A stretch of DNA of 64,000 bases from Pseudoalteromonas holothuriae (GCF_945859825.1 NZ_CAMAPC010000008.1:1-64000), one strand, 5' to 3'. Positions 17,940-27,985 are shown, numbered from the stretch's first letter. Numbers and translations are program-made. Notes: a model not told the origin generated them from the letters alone.

Positions 17940-19142
17940 GTGGCATTAATAGTACAAAAATTTGGAGGCACTTCGGTAGGTTCAATAGAGCGTATCGAAG
18001 CTGTCTCAGATCTTATCATTAAAACCCAGCAACAAGGCCATAAAGTGGTCGTCGTTGTATCTGCCATGTCTGGCGAAACCAACCGCTTGTTTAACTTAGC
18101 AACTCAGATTGATGAAGCCCCCAGCGCCAGAGAGCTCGATGTATTGTTAAGCACGGGTGAGCAAGTGAGTATTGCATTGTTGGCGATGGCTATTATTAAG
18201 CGTGGCTATTCTGCGGTGAGCTTACTGGCTGAACAAATTGCCATCAAAACAGACAATATGTTTGGCCGTGCACGTGTTGAGTACATAGATACAGAACGCC
18301 TAAAGCAAGAACTTGAACATAACCGTATAGCTATTGTAGCGGGCTTTCAAGGTCGTGATGTAGAAGGCAATGTTACGACTTTGGGGCGAGGTGGCACTGA
18401 CACCACCGCGGTTGAAATAGCCGGTGCGATCCAAGCTGATGAATGCCAGATTTATACTGATGTAGATGGTGTTTACACCGCAGATCCGAGACTGGTTGAA
18501 CAGGCCAAAAGACTGCCACAAATCAGGTTTGAAGAGATGCTTGAGTTAGCGAGCCTTGGCGCTAAAGTACTTCATTTACGCTCTGTTGAAGCTGCGGGGC
18601 GCTATAAATTACCATTGAGAGTATTATCAAGCTTTACACCTGATGAAGGTACTTTGATAAGCTTTAAGGAAACGCCCATGTCTGATAATCCCGTCACTGG
18701 GATAGCAACAAATAAAGATGTTGTTTTTTATCAATTTAGTACCAGTGAAGCTAAAATTTTTGCTCAATTTCTTAGTGAATTAGCTAAATCACAAATTGAA
18801 GTAGATATGCTGCACCAGTTGAGTCGCCAAGTGGATATTTTAAGCTATGCTTTTACAGTGCAGAGCAATGATCACCTAGCAGTTTTGGCATTATTGCAGT
18901 CGGAACCATTTGCACATAGCATTAATGAAGTGGTATTTGAGCTAAATATGGCAAAAATCTCGTTAGTTGGATTAGGGGTTCAGTCACAGCCAGAGGTATT
19001 GGCAAAGTCATTAACTGTATTAGCAGATAAGCAAGTTACCCCAAAGTTAATGAGTACGGCACAAATTAAAGTGTCAATTTTGGTGACCGAAACGCAGCTT
19101 CACAGCGTAATTAACCAACTACATGTAACATTTTTGCCGTAA
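17940..19142 (+). CDS. lysC: Aspartate kinase (lysine-sensitive type)
   Basis: 400 residues starting with GTG three bases after the alaS stop. It phosphorylates aspartate, the first step to lysine, threonine and methionine. The kinase motif KFGGTSVGS is at residues 7-15 and the substrate/nucleotide block TTLGRGGTDTTAV at about 148-160. The C-terminal ~150 residues hold paired ACT domains for feedback control. The length fits the monofunctional enzyme found between alaS and csrA in marine gammaproteobacteria. The feedback amino acid cannot be read from sequence alone. Confidence 0.93.
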   Translation: MALIVQKFGGTSVGSIERIEAVSDLIIKTQQQGHKVVVVVSAMSGETNRLFNLATQIDEAPSARELDVLLSTGEQVSIALLAMAIIKRGYSAVSLLAEQIAIKTDNMFGRARVEYIDTERLKQELEHNRIAIVAGFQGRDVEGNVTTLGRGGTDTTAVEIAGAIQADECQIYTDVDGVYTADPRLVEQAKRLPQIRFEEMLELASLGAKVLHLRSVEAAGRYKLPLRVLSSFTPDEGTLISFKETPMSDNPVTGIATNKDVVFYQFSTSEAKIFAQFLSELAKSQIEVDMLHQLSRQVDILSYAFTVQSNDHLAVLALLQSEPFAHSINEVVFELNMAKISLVGLGVQSQPEVLAKSLTVLADKQVTPKLMSTAQIKVSILVTETQLHSVINQLHVTFLP

Positions 19143-19243
19143 AGTGCAGCTAAGCTATGTTTTTTGCTTACTTTTATGCTCACTTTTCATTAAAATGGTT
19201 TTGACGCGGAATCTTTTAATTATTGGAATACAGGAGCAAGAGA

Positions 19244-19435
19244 ATGCTAATACTAACTCGTCGAGTAGGTGAAACCCTCATGATTGGTGATGAAGTAACC
19301 GTAACTGTGCTAGGTGTAAAGGGCAATCAGGTACGCATCGGTGTTAATGCACCAAAAGATGTATCAGTACACCGTGAAGAAATTTACATGCGTATTCAGG
19401 CTGAGAAATCGAACCCTTCGACTGGCAATATGTAA
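19244..19435 (+). CDS. csrA: Carbon storage regulator CsrA
   Basis: 63 residues. The start at ATG 19244 is preceded by CAGGAGCAAGAGA. A TTG-initiated extension to 19223 is not needed. The sequence [36 protein letters not shown] and [11 protein letters not shown] is nearly that of E. coli CsrA, including the RNA-binding Arg44-type region. It binds GGA motifs in mRNA leaders and controls carbon flux, motility and biofilm. It is followed by a strong hairpin terminator. Confidence 0.97.
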   Translation: MLILTRRVGETLMIGDEVTVTVLGVKGNQVRIGVNAPKDVSVHREEIYMRIQAEKSNPSTGNM

Positions 19436-19455
19436 GCCGCTCAACTTATAAGATA

Positions 19456-19486
19456 AATATAGCCACCTAGTGGCTATATTTTTGTT
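19456..19486. terminator. Bidirectional terminator after csrA
   Basis: AATATAGCCAC and GTGGCTATATT form a perfect 11-bp stem with a 3-base loop, followed by TTTGTTTTT. It contains the stop codon of the convergent gene, so it can serve both sides. Confidence 0.85.
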
Positions 19487-19938
19487 TTTGCTAAAATGAA
19501 ACTATAACCTTCACTACTAATTGCAGCCTTAGAAATATACTGCATGCCTTTTTTAGTCTTCAAGATTATTCCTTTTTCAGTCTTTGTCGCTTGAGTAATC
19601 TCTAGCCATGAAAAGTGGTATTTTTTATATGGGTTAACCGCTTTTATGCCATCGTTATCAATATGTAATGTGACGATACTACCTGATGCTCGACTCAGCA
19701 TTTGCCTTGTTATCCACCATGGTCTTTTATATGTAAAAGCAATAACTTCCAATATTGCAATCACAGCTAAAAAGCTCGCTAGATAAGGTTTATTAAGTAA
19801 ATACCATGAGAGTACAGAAAGGAACATTAAAAAAATTAATAGCGGGTACTTAAGTTTAGCCTTATCACTAAAAGCCACAGACTCATTAAAACACTCTGCA
19901 AAGTAGCTTTTATCTAGAGTGAATTTCTCAGTAAACAT
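19474..19938 (-). CDS. YcxB-like membrane protein of unknown function
   Basis: 154 residues. Two close membrane helices occupy about 31-70, followed by a soluble C-terminal domain with VTLHIDNDGIKAVNPYKKYH and FSWLEITQATKTEKGIIL, an arrangement resembling YcxB-like domains (PH-like fold). Its stop codon lies in the csrA terminator hairpin. No function can be inferred. Family assignment is tentative. Confidence 0.6.
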   Translation of the reverse strand: MFTEKFTLDKSYFAECFNESVAFSDKAKLKYPLLIFLMFLSVLSWYLLNKPYLASFLAVIAILEVIAFTYKRPWWITRQMLSRASGSIVTLHIDNDGIKAVNPYKKYHFSWLEITQATKTEKGIILKTKKGMQYISKAAISSEGYSFILAKTKI

Positions 19939-20047
19939 TTATAACTCCAACCATCGCTAAACGGCCGCTATTGTAGCGTATTAGGGCTATGAAGCCACTA
20001 TTCAATTATGCGCCATCAAGAGGTTTAAACGAGGCTTGAATATATCT

Positions 20048-20060
20048 TTGGTAAGACCAA
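20048..20060. promoter_or_regulatory. Distal PdhR/LldR-type GntR operator upstream of oad genes
   Basis: The sequence TTGGTAAGACCAA, followed by TTTA, is a perfect palindrome around AAG/A. The known PdhR/LldR consensus of gammaproteobacteria is ATTGGT-N3-ACCAAT. An identical copy lies 172 bp downstream near the oad promoter. Confidence 0.65.
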
Positions 20061-20219
20061 TTTATTGTTAACGGATTTTTGAATTGATGCTGTTTTTATT
20101 TGGTTTGGCTAGTTTTATTTTTAGTTGCTATTTTGAATATTTTTCATATTTATAGGTCGAATTTGCTAAATTAAACAGGGTAGTTAAGTTAAGCGTATGA
20201 AATTGATACATTAACTTTT

Positions 20220-20232
20220 TTGGTAAGACCAA
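20220..20232. promoter_or_regulatory. Proximal PdhR/LldR-type GntR operator
   Basis: The second perfect copy of TTGGTAAGACCAA, again followed by TTTA. It lies 12 bp before the candidate -35 element at 20245, so a bound regulator could block or assist polymerase, and two distant sites allow looping. Confidence 0.68.
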
Positions 20233-20244
20233 TTTACAATGTTA

Positions 20245-20272
20245 TTTACATGTCAAAATGATTTGTTATGAT
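20245..20272 (+). promoter_or_regulatory. Candidate promoter of the oadGAB operon
   Basis: TTTACA (20245-20250), a 16-bp spacer and TATGAT (20267-20272), about 70 bp before the oadG start. The rest of the 19939-20344 gap is AT-rich and holds the two operators; no gene is seen in it. Confidence 0.5.
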
Positions 20273-20344
20273 AGTGCATAAATATTTATAAAAAACGATT
20301 AATAAATCGGTGCATTAAAATGTGTGCTTAGAAAGGGGAGCAGT

Positions 20345-20581
20345 ATGGATATCGTTAGTTTATTGCTAGAGGCAGCCAACTTAATGCTAACAGGCATGGT
20401 GGGCGTATTTGTTTTTTTATCAATTTTAATACTTGCAGTAAAAAATTTGGCAAGGTTTGCTGGACCGGAATTAACCTGCGATACATCAGATCGTGCGCCT
20501 TCTAAACCCTCAACAGGGGTACCTAGCGATCACATTGCTGCTATTTCAGCGGCCATTGCACAACACAGAACAAAAAAATAA
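20345..20581 (+). CDS. oadG: Oxaloacetate decarboxylase gamma subunit
   Basis: 78 residues from the ATG at 20345, preceded by AAAGGGGAG; the upstream in-frame ATG is not supported. There is one N-terminal membrane helix (about 12-34) and a short polar tail rich in Ser, Pro and His (HIAAISAAIAQHRTKK). The gamma subunit anchors and assembles the Na+-pumping decarboxylase, and its C-terminal histidines can bind zinc. It is first in the oadG-oadA-oadB operon. Confidence 0.88.
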   Translation: MDIVSLLLEAANLMLTGMVGVFVFLSILILAVKNLARFAGPELTCDTSDRAPSKPSTGVPSDHIAAISAAIAQHRTKK

Positions 20582-20593
20582 CAGGGGTCTACT

Positions 20594-22381
20594 ATGTCAC
20601 AATTGAAACTTACCGAGCTTGTGCTCAGAGATGCGCATCAATCTCTTTTAGCAACGCGCATGCGCTTGGAAGATATGCTACCCATTGCTGAGCAACTTGA
20701 TAAGGCTGGATATTGGTCCGTTGAGTCATGGGGGGGAGCGACGTTTGACTCGTGTATTCGTTACTTAGGAGAAGACCCTTGGTATCGTATTCGCGCTTTG
20801 AAAGAAGCAATGCCTAATACTAAGCAGCAAATGTTATTGCGAGGTCAAAATTTACTTGGTTATCGTCATTATGCTGATGATGTGGTCGAAAAATTTGTAG
20901 AGCGTGCCCACCATAATGGTGTTGATGTGTTCCGCATTTTTGATGCGATGAACGATATACGCAATCTAGAAACTGCTATTAAGGCCGCAATTAAAGTGGG
21001 TGCTCATGCTCAAGGTACAATTTCCTATACGGTAAGCCCTGTACATACGTTGGATATGTGGTTAGAGCAAGCAAAAAAATTGGAACTTATGGGGTGTCAT
21101 TCAATTTGTATTAAAGATATGGCAGGTTTGCTCAAGCCATATGATGCGGAGCAACTTATTAGCGGATTGAAAAGCACGGTGTCGATACCAATTGCAATGC
21201 AATGCCATGCAACGACAGGGCTTAGTACGGCAACTTATCAAAAAGCGATAGATGCCGGCATAGATATGTTGGATACGGCCATTTCGTCAATGAGTATGAC
21301 TTATGGTCACAGCGCAACCGAAACAATGGTTGCAATCACTCAAGGTACGGCGCGTGATACCGGCTTAGATTTAGCTGGGCTGGAAGATATAGCAAGTTAC
21401 TTTAGAGAAGTGCGTAAGAAATACGCCGCATTTGAAGGTAGCCTAAAAGGTGTTGATGGCCGTATTTTATTAGCACAAGTACCTGGCGGCATGTTAACCA
21501 ACATGGAAAATCAGCTTAAAGAGCAAGGCGCAGAAGATAAGCTGGATGCGGTACTCAAAGAGATCCCTAGTGTTCGTGAAGACTTAGGCTTTCTACCTTT
21601 AGTAACACCCACCTCTCAAATAGTTGGCACTCAGGCTGTATTAAATGTGCTCACAGGTGAACGTTATAAAACGATTACTAAAGAGACTGCAGGCGTACTC
21701 AAAGGTGAATATGGAGCCACACCTGCAAAGATGAACTCTCAATTGCAATTACGGGTGTTAGCTGGTGAGCAAGTAATTACATGTAGGCCAGCTGACTTAA
21801 TTGAGCCGGAACTAGATAGTCTTGAGGCAGAACTAACAAAGTTGGCTCAAGATGAAAGTATTGAACTGGCCGAGTCACAAATTGATGATGTTTTAACGTA
21901 TGCCTTATTTCCACAAGTTGGCTTGAAGTTTTTGAAAAATAGAAATAACCCTGATGCTTTTGAGCCAAAACCAAGTTTAGTAAAGTCGAAAACAGATGAT
22001 GCCTCAGCACGCAAACAATCAGCTAAACCATCCACAAAAGCACCTGAGCGCTATAGTGTGCAGGTAGATGGTAAAGTATATGATGTTGTTGTTGCACCTG
22101 GTGGAGAGTTACAAGAAGTGAAGGTCAAAGACAGTGAATTGATGCCACAATCAGCTTCTGTTAGCTCTTCAGAAACGATGAATGCTCCTCTTGCTGGTAA
22201 TATTTTTAAAATCAAAGTAAAAGCTGGCGATCAAGTGGAAGAGGGGGATGTGGTGCTGATCATGGAGGCCATGAAAATGGAGACTGAAGTGCGAGCAACA
22301 CATTCAGGCTGTATATCACAGGTCATGGTAAAAGAAGGTGACTCGGTAACAACGGGTGACGCTATATTGGCACTGTCGTAG
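20594..22381 (+). CDS. oadA: Oxaloacetate decarboxylase alpha subunit (biotin-dependent)
   Basis: 595 residues. The N-terminal carboxyltransferase barrel begins [16 protein letters not shown] and includes the metal-site block [16 protein letters not shown] and [14 protein letters not shown] Pro/Lys-rich linker at about 470-485 leads to a C-terminal biotinyl domain with EAMKMETEV, in which Lys561 carries biotin. It transfers the oxaloacetate carboxyl group to biotin. It sits 12 bp after oadG and 8 bp before oadB. The same architecture occurs in pyruvate carboxylase subunit B, but the oadG and oadB neighbours settle the assignment. Confidence 0.95.
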   Translation: MSQLKLTELVLRDAHQSLLATRMRLEDMLPIAEQLDKAGYWSVESWGGATFDSCIRYLGEDPWYRIRALKEAMPNTKQQMLLRGQNLLGYRHYADDVVEKFVERAHHNGVDVFRIFDAMNDIRNLETAIKAAIKVGAHAQGTISYTVSPVHTLDMWLEQAKKLELMGCHSICIKDMAGLLKPYDAEQLISGLKSTVSIPIAMQCHATTGLSTATYQKAIDAGIDMLDTAISSMSMTYGHSATETMVAITQGTARDTGLDLAGLEDIASYFREVRKKYAAFEGSLKGVDGRILLAQVPGGMLTNMENQLKEQGAEDKLDAVLKEIPSVREDLGFLPLVTPTSQIVGTQAVLNVLTGERYKTITKETAGVLKGEYGATPAKMNSQLQLRVLAGEQVITCRPADLIEPELDSLEAELTKLAQDESIELAESQIDDVLTYALFPQVGLKFLKNRNNPDAFEPKPSLVKSKTDDASARKQSAKPSTKAPERYSVQVDGKVYDVVVAPGGELQEVKVKDSELMPQSASVSSSETMNAPLAGNIFKIKVKAGDQVEEGDVVLIMEAMKMETEVRATHSGCISQVMVKEGDSVTTGDAILALS

Positions 22382-22389
22382 GGGGCACA

Positions 22390-23520
22390 ATGGACGGCTT
22401 ACTAAATTTATGGCAGGCCACAGGGCTTGCCAACTTGACCTTTCCCGCGTTGATAATGATGGCGGTTGGCTGTGGCTTATTGTACTTGGCAATCGCTAAA
22501 GGGTTTGAGCCTCTACTGCTTGTGCCTATTGGCTTTGGCGCAATATTGACAAATATTCCTGTGGCGGGCCTATCAGAACCTGGGGGCTTACTTTACTACG
22601 TCTACTACATTGGTATTGATAGCGGTGTTTTTCCTTTATTAATATTTATGGGAGTTGGCGCGCTGACTGATTTTAGTGCGCTTATCGCGAACCCTAGAAT
22701 GTTATTGCTTGGAGCAGCTGCACAATTTGGTATTTTTGCTACTTTGTTTGGCGCTATCGCGTTGAATTTTGTACCAGGTTTTGAATTCACGCTAAAAGAT
22801 GCTTCTGCTATTGCAATTATTGGCGGGGCAGATGGTCCAACAGCTATTTTCTTAGCTTCTAAACTTGCCCCAGAGCTGTTAGGAGCAATTGCTGTGGCTG
22901 CATATTCGTATATGGCATTAGTGCCAATTATACAACCTCCTATTATGCGGGCTTTAACCTCAGAGCAAGAACGCAGTATTGCAATGCCACAACTACGCGC
23001 AGTATCTACAAAGGAGAAAATTTTGTTTCCCTTGATGGTATTAAGCTTAACTATTCTTTTTTTACCAGCAGCAACACCGCTCGTAGGTATGTTTTGTTTG
23101 GGTAATTTGATGCGAGAATGTGGCGTTGTCGATAGGTTAAGTAATACAGCACAAAACGAAATTATTAATATTACGACGATATTTTTGGGATTAGCAGTAG
23201 GCTCAAAGTTAGCTGCAGAGCACTTTCTAACGGTGGAAACATTGGGGATTTTAGTGTTGGGCGCACTGGCATTTTCGATTGGCACGGCATCTGGGGTGTT
23301 TATGGCAAAGGCAATGAACCGCTTATCTACCAATCCGATTAATCCATTAGTGGGGGCTGCTGGCGTCTCTGCTGTGCCGATGGCTGCTCGCGTAGTAAAT
23401 AAAGTAGGTTTAGAAGCTAATCCACATAACTTTTTACTTATGCACGCAATGGGGCCAAATGTAGCTGGAGTGCTAGGCAGCGCGGTTGCTGCTGGGATTC
23501 TACTGGCGCTTGTTGGTTGA
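22390..23520 (+). CDS. oadB: Oxaloacetate decarboxylase beta subunit (Na+ pump)
   Basis: 376 residues with nine or more membrane helices. It decarboxylates carboxybiotin and drives Na+ out across the inner membrane. The family signature [20 protein letters not shown], with the aspartate essential for Na+ coupling, and [18 protein letters not shown] near the C-terminus are both intact. A GGGGG ribosome site precedes the start. A terminator follows at 23571. Confidence 0.95.
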   Translation: MDGLLNLWQATGLANLTFPALIMMAVGCGLLYLAIAKGFEPLLLVPIGFGAILTNIPVAGLSEPGGLLYYVYYIGIDSGVFPLLIFMGVGALTDFSALIANPRMLLLGAAAQFGIFATLFGAIALNFVPGFEFTLKDASAIAIIGGADGPTAIFLASKLAPELLGAIAVAAYSYMALVPIIQPPIMRALTSEQERSIAMPQLRAVSTKEKILFPLMVLSLTILFLPAATPLVGMFCLGNLMRECGVVDRLSNTAQNEIINITTIFLGLAVGSKLAAEHFLTVETLGILVLGALAFSIGTASGVFMAKAMNRLSTNPINPLVGAAGVSAVPMAARVVNKVGLEANPHNFLLMHAMGPNVAGVLGSAVAAGILLALVG

Positions 23521-23570
23521 TTACCTTTTTTAATCTCAAGTTTGCATAAAGCGATTTATTTCCAACTGAT

Positions 23571-23602
23571 AGCGCAGCGAAAGCTGCGCTTTTTTTGTTT
23601 AG
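23571..23602 (+). terminator. Terminator of the oadGAB operon
   Basis: AGCGCAGC-GAAA-GCTGCGCT: a GNRA-type tetraloop hairpin with an 8-bp GC-rich stem followed by TTTTTTG. A textbook intrinsic terminator. Confidence 0.93.
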
Positions 23603-23650
23603 ATAAATCATGATATAACAATGGTATATCTTATTTAGAGCAGCTCTACC

Positions 23651-23833
23651 ATGAATGTTATCGTTATATTAGTCTCTTTAATCGTCGCTTTGCTTATTCT
23701 TGTACCTTTGTTAGAGCGCTATCAGCACAAAATGGGGCTTCATAAAATGCAGCGTTATAGCAAGTATATATTACCGCTTATAATGGTGTCATTGGTGATA
23801 AGGCTACTCTATATGTTGTGGTTTGAAGGTTAG
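23651..23833 (+). CDS. Small two-helix membrane protein
   Basis: 60 residues: a hydrophobic helix (3-21), a basic loop (RYQHKMGLHKMQRYSK) and a second helix (39-57). No family is recognised. The ribosome site is weak (GAGCAGC). It stands alone after the oad terminator. The clean alternation of helix and basic loop supports a real membrane peptide, but a chance ORF is possible. Confidence 0.5.
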   Translation: MNVIVILVSLIVALLILVPLLERYQHKMGLHKMQRYSKYILPLIMVSLVIRLLYMLWFEG

Positions 23834-23921
23834 ATGTTGCAGGTTGAAGATAAGACTATGAATTACCCAGTATGGGTAAATATGAATGTAAGAGGCACAA
23901 TATGCGCCTCTTTTAATTGTA

Positions 23922-26711
23922 TTATTCAATTGTTGGAGTAGATGACTGTAGGTAGTCTTGGATAAACTCAGTTGCTTGTGTATAGGCTTTATCTAGTTTA
24001 TTGCGATATTGAATTAGCTCATCAGAGGAGAGTGTTTTTTCCTGACATTGTGCTTCAAATTCAGTTGCAATAGTTGCTACTAGTTCAGCTCCTATGGTGG
24101 TAGAGATTGATTTGAGTTGATGACAAGACTCAATAATCGCTGTTTGCTCGCATGAGATAACGCCACCATATATCTCCCGAGTAAGTTGAGCGCTTTGCTC
24201 TAAGTACATCTTAAAAAAGCGACGTTGTTTTGCTTCGTCATTATTTACATATTTACTGAGTGTGTCTAAATTAATGGGTGATATGCTTTGGGTTTGAATA
24301 TCTTCTGGTACCGCATCAAGCAACGTATCTGGGTTGTCACTATTTATATCAGACGGCTGGTGACTTGGTAGTGTATTAAGGTATTTCAGTAAGGTACTCT
24401 CAAGTACATTTAGCTCCACAGGCTTGGTAATGTAATCATTCATCCCCGCACTTATGCAGCGCTCTCTTTCACCTTTTAATGCGTTTGCAGTAACGGCGAT
24501 AATATATGGCTGTGCATTAATATCGTCGCTTTGTTCGGCAAGGTCTCGTATTGCTTTTACCATGTCATAACCTGACATTCTTGGCATATGTAAATCAGTT
24601 AAAATAATAGGGTAGTGACCGCTTTTCCATACCTCTAAACCTTGTTCACCATTTTCAGCAACTTCTACACCATAACCTAGCAGGTGTAACTGATCAGTTA
24701 ATACTTGCTGGTTGAGAATATTATCTTCAACTAGCAGTACCAGCCTATTCTCAGATTTGGCTTGTTCTACGCTTAAATAATCATTTAATGTACGGCTAGG
24801 TTTTAACTGTTTTGGTTTGTGTAAACCCGCAGCAACTAAAATAGCTGTCATAAAGCTCGTTTTGCATAGTGGTGCCGCATTTAAATAAAAAATATTTTTA
24901 TGATTAATTGCGGCTTCGTCCATCGTACTGAGTACTACAACTTGCTGGTTATTGTGCTCTATTGAATACAGTAATGAGCGTAGCAGTACATTGACCTTTT
25001 CCATGCCTTCTAGGCCATCTAGCACCCATACGACAGAGTGTTTTTGTTGATAGTCATCCATATTATCTGAGGTACCAAGGGCTGCTACGTTAGCGCCCAT
25101 AAAAGATAAGTAGCGATGCAAAGTTTTTTGTCTATCATGATCGTCAGTGATGATGATAGCTTCTTTTTTATTTAACACGGCTTTGTTGGCATGCTTTACT
25201 TGGCCCTCTGCACTAAAGGGAAGTTCAACAACAAATTCACTGCCCATACCAACATCACTAGTCACATTTATTGAACCAAGCATTAATTCAATTAAGCTTT
25301 TGCAAATAGATAAACCAAGACCTGTACCACCAAACTCTCGTGTAATAGTGCCTTCGGCTTGAATGAAGGGGTTAAAAATTTCTCGTAATTGCGATTGGCT
25401 CATTCCTTTACCGTTGTCACTGACGGTAAATCTTAATGTGTAGTGTTCAGATGTATTTTGTGCCACCTCTACTGATATTTTCACGAAACCTTGTTTTTCT
25501 TCATCAGTGCTGGTGAATTTAATCGCATTACTGCAAAGGTTATATAAAACTTGCCTAACTCGAACTGTATCGCCGACTAAATTGGTAGGAATATCAGGCG
25601 CAATGGATAACTGTAGATCAAGTTTTCTTTTCTTGGCGACAGAAGAAAGTACTCTTGCCACCTCTTCAATGGTTTCTGTTACAGAAAAGGCGCTATTATC
25701 GATTTGTAATTTACCGGCTTCAATTTTAGAAAAGTCTAAAATATCGTCGAGTATGCCAAGTAACGAAAAGGCTGAATCGCGTATAATTGTGCTAAGACGA
25801 TGTTGAGCGCCATCAAGCTCTGTTTGCCTGAGTAAATCAATGGTACCAATCACGCCGTTCATCGGGGTTCTAATCTCATGGCTCATTGTTGCTAAAAAGG
25901 TCGTCTTGGCCTCGCTGGCTCGCTCAGCGTTCAACGTCGCTTTTTCTAGTGCTAAAGTACGCGCTTGTACTTCAGTTTCCAAGCTTGTTTGCAGTTGTTT
26001 TAATTCATTATGAACAGCTTGGTCGCTTTTAATGACAGAGTGTATTTGACCGAGCAAATTGTTTATTAATGTTGCTATGCTATCAAGCCCTAAGCCCAGC
26101 TTTGCATCAATATGTGCGCTGTAGTCTTGATTATTAATGATGTGCTGTAACTCATCTTGTAATCGTTGGTTATGCTTGATTAAATCACGACTTATATAAC
26201 GATTGCTAAACCACGCCATAATAATTGCAATGACCAAGGCAATTGCAAAGCCAAGGTAACTTAACCAAAATAAAGGGGAGGCGCTTGCCTGCTGATAACG
26301 CAGTACAAGTTCGCCAACAAGTTGGCCATCTAAATGAAGAGGCTGGTGTGTGACAACCGTTTGCTCTTTATAAATGGTGTCTAATCGCGATAAAGCGGGA
26401 ACCGTGTTTGATGATGATTGATAAATTAGTTCTGGCTTACTCACTCCGGTACTACTATATAAGAAGAACTCAATGTCTTTTGATGCGTACTCAACACTCT
26501 CTAGCATTTTTTTTGCGTCTTCAAAACTTGATTTAACCATTAAGCTTGCAACGGGTGCTGATAACTTACTTGCTTGTATATCAAGTTGCGGCACCACTTT
26601 ATTTGCGGGCAATAGATAACTAGCAATCGCACAAATGACACCAGTTAGTATCGCTGTCGCAATAATTAAGGGGGTTAACCCTGATACTTTTATTCGAGAA
26701 GAGTTTTGCAT
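23922..26711 (-). CDS. Hybrid sensor histidine kinase (BarA-like architecture)
   Basis: 929 residues from the ATG at 26711; a TTG extension to 26756 is unlikely. Two membrane helices (about 10-32 and 150-172) enclose a ~115-residue periplasmic sensor, followed by a HAMP-like linker and coiled coil. The H-box FLATMSHEIRTPMNGVIG carries His278. The ATPase domain shows NAIKFT and GTGLGLSICKS. A first receiver-like domain (from about 535) lacks a clear phospho-Asp motif. The second receiver has VEDNILNQQ and Asp706 in LTDLHMPRMSGYD. A C-terminal HPt domain carries His864 (CHQLKS). This is the BarA/ArcB-type phosphorelay layout, but the output partner is not in the window. Confidence 0.9.
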   Translation of the reverse strand: MQNSSRIKVSGLTPLIIATAILTGVICAIASYLLPANKVVPQLDIQASKLSAPVASLMVKSSFEDAKKMLESVEYASKDIEFFLYSSTGVSKPELIYQSSSNTVPALSRLDTIYKEQTVVTHQPLHLDGQLVGELVLRYQQASASPLFWLSYLGFAIALVIAIIMAWFSNRYISRDLIKHNQRLQDELQHIINNQDYSAHIDAKLGLGLDSIATLINNLLGQIHSVIKSDQAVHNELKQLQTSLETEVQARTLALEKATLNAERASEAKTTFLATMSHEIRTPMNGVIGTIDLLRQTELDGAQHRLSTIIRDSAFSLLGILDDILDFSKIEAGKLQIDNSAFSVTETIEEVARVLSSVAKKRKLDLQLSIAPDIPTNLVGDTVRVRQVLYNLCSNAIKFTSTDEEKQGFVKISVEVAQNTSEHYTLRFTVSDNGKGMSQSQLREIFNPFIQAEGTITREFGGTGLGLSICKSLIELMLGSINVTSDVGMGSEFVVELPFSAEGQVKHANKAVLNKKEAIIITDDHDRQKTLHRYLSFMGANVAALGTSDNMDDYQQKHSVVWVLDGLEGMEKVNVLLRSLLYSIEHNNQQVVVLSTMDEAAINHKNIFYLNAAPLCKTSFMTAILVAAGLHKPKQLKPSRTLNDYLSVEQAKSENRLVLLVEDNILNQQVLTDQLHLLGYGVEVAENGEQGLEVWKSGHYPIILTDLHMPRMSGYDMVKAIRDLAEQSDDINAQPYIIAVTANALKGERERCISAGMNDYITKPVELNVLESTLLKYLNTLPSHQPSDINSDNPDTLLDAVPEDIQTQSISPINLDTLSKYVNNDEAKQRRFFKMYLEQSAQLTREIYGGVISCEQTAIIESCHQLKSISTTIGAELVATIATEFEAQCQEKTLSSDELIQYRNKLDKAYTQATEFIQDYLQSSTPTIE

Positions 26712-26948
26712 TATTGAAGTATTCCAGTTTAACGATTTATCGTTGAATAGACACAAAGTGTTCTAGCAGTTCAATCCTAACACTCAATTCGCACAATTTC
26801 TCCCCGTATTTAGAGGTAGACTAGATATATATAAAATTAGAAGTTAGAGGCTAACTACTTTAGTACGATGAAAACTTCAGCAAAGAAGCGCTATTTTGTT
26901 CACTCTGACTGAAAACTGTGCAAACAAACAAAGGTTTTAAAAAAAGGG

Positions 26949-26977
26949 TTGACTTAAAAGGGCAAAACCCTTTTAAT
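26949..26977 (+). promoter_or_regulatory. Promoter of the tRNA array
   Basis: TTGACT (26949-26954), a 17-bp spacer and TTTAAT (26972-26977) lie just before the first tRNA-Phe. The following GC-rich discriminator (ACGCCGCAC) is typical of stringently controlled stable-RNA promoters. Confidence 0.7.
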
Positions 26978-26986
26978 ACGCCGCAC

Positions 26987-27062
26987 GCCCAGATAGCTCA
27001 GTCGGTAGAGCAGAGGATTGAAAATCCTCGTGTCGGTGGTTCGATTCCGCCTCTGGGCACCA
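26987..27062 (+). tRNA. tRNA-Phe (GAA), copy 1
   Basis: 76 nt with encoded CCA. The acceptor stem GCCCAGA pairs with TCTGGGC. The anticodon GAA is at 27020-27022, in the stem AGGAT-TGAAAAT-CCT. The T arm GGTTCGATTCC is present. Confidence 0.97.
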
Positions 27063-27073
27063 TTTTTAGGTGC

Positions 27074-27149
<76 letters not shown>

Positions 27150-27236
27150 TTTCCTAGCTAGGAATGAAAATATAAGCAGCTAATTTTTAGAGAGCATTGA
27201 AAATTCTATTAGATTTTTAATATGATAAAGTTTTTT

Positions 27237-27290
27237 CTCAGATAGCCCAGTTTGTAGAGCCATTTGAGATAGTATTGAAAATCCTATTAG
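27237..27290 (+). pseudogene. Decayed tRNA-Phe fragment 1
   Basis: CTCAGATAGCCCAGTTTGTAGAGCC matches the 5' half and D arm of the neighbouring tRNA-Phe with substitutions, and ATTGAAAATCCT matches its anticodon stem-loop. The T arm and acceptor 3' strand are lost, so it cannot fold as a tRNA. Confidence 0.7.
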
Positions 27291-27313
27291 ATTTTTAATA
27301 TGATAAAGTTTTT

Positions 27314-27389
27314 GCCCAGATAGCTCAGTCGGTAGAGCAGAGGATTGAAAATCCTCGTGTCGGTGGTTCGATTCCGCCTCTGGGCACCA
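27314..27389 (+). tRNA. tRNA-Phe (GAA), copy 2
   Basis: Identical to copy 1 over all 76 nt, including CCA. It follows decayed fragment 1 and a spacer repeat. Confidence 0.97.
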
Positions 27390-27400
27390 TTATTAAGTGT

Positions 27401-27476
<76 letters not shown>

Positions 27477-27584
27477 TTTAATTTAGGCGTAAGCCACAAA
27501 GTTTTTCATATAGTCTTATGTAAGTAGGACCATTTGAAAAAGTATTGAAAATCCTATTAGATTCTTAATACGATAAAGTTTTTT

Positions 27585-27638
27585 CCCAGATAGCTCAGTT
27601 TGTAGAGCCATTTGAGACAGTATTGAAAATCCTATTAG
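27585..27638 (+). pseudogene. Decayed tRNA-Phe fragment 2
   Basis: CCCAGATAGCTCAGTTTGTAGAGCC followed by the ATTGAAAATCCT anticodon region. The 5' half is closer to the intact gene than in fragment 1, but the T arm is again missing. The shared TTTGTAGAGCCATTTGAGA shows that fragments 1 and 2 descend from one decayed copy. Confidence 0.7.
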
Positions 27639-27661
27639 ATTTTTAATATAATAAAGTTTTT

Positions 27662-27737
27662 GCCCAGATAGCTCAGTCGGTAGAGCAGAGGATTGAAAAT
27701 CCTCGTGTCGGTGGTTCGATTCCGCCTCTGGGCACCA
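27662..27737 (+). tRNA. tRNA-Phe (GAA), copy 3
   Basis: Identical to copies 1 and 2. No tRNA-Thr follows; the array ends at the terminator at 27743. Confidence 0.97.
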
Positions 27738-27742
27738 TTTTA

Positions 27743-27770
27743 AAAGCCTCGCAAATGCGAGGCTTTTTTT
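27743..27770 (+). terminator. Terminator of the tRNA array
   Basis: AAGCCTCGC-AAAT-GCGAGGCTT forms a 9-bp stem followed by a T run. It ends the tRNA transcript. Confidence 0.92.
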
Positions 27771-27985
27771 ATGCCCGATATAAATACATTACTTTAGCGG
27801 CCCACTCTAAAATTCCACCTTTTATTCAAAATCTTATCTTATTTACGCTTTTTGAGCGTATGTTTTAGTTTTGTGATCTAGCGCACAATTTTCACATTAA
27901 TGAAAAGAATCTGACATTTTACCCTTGAGGTTTTATTAAATGCCCTCAATACTATTGTTGAGGTAAACAAGAAAAGGAAAAATGT

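Noticed and set aside
19223-19243. Longer CsrA with seven extra residues from a TTG codon
   Set aside because: The ATG at 19244 has a strong ribosome site and gives the canonical MLILTRR start.
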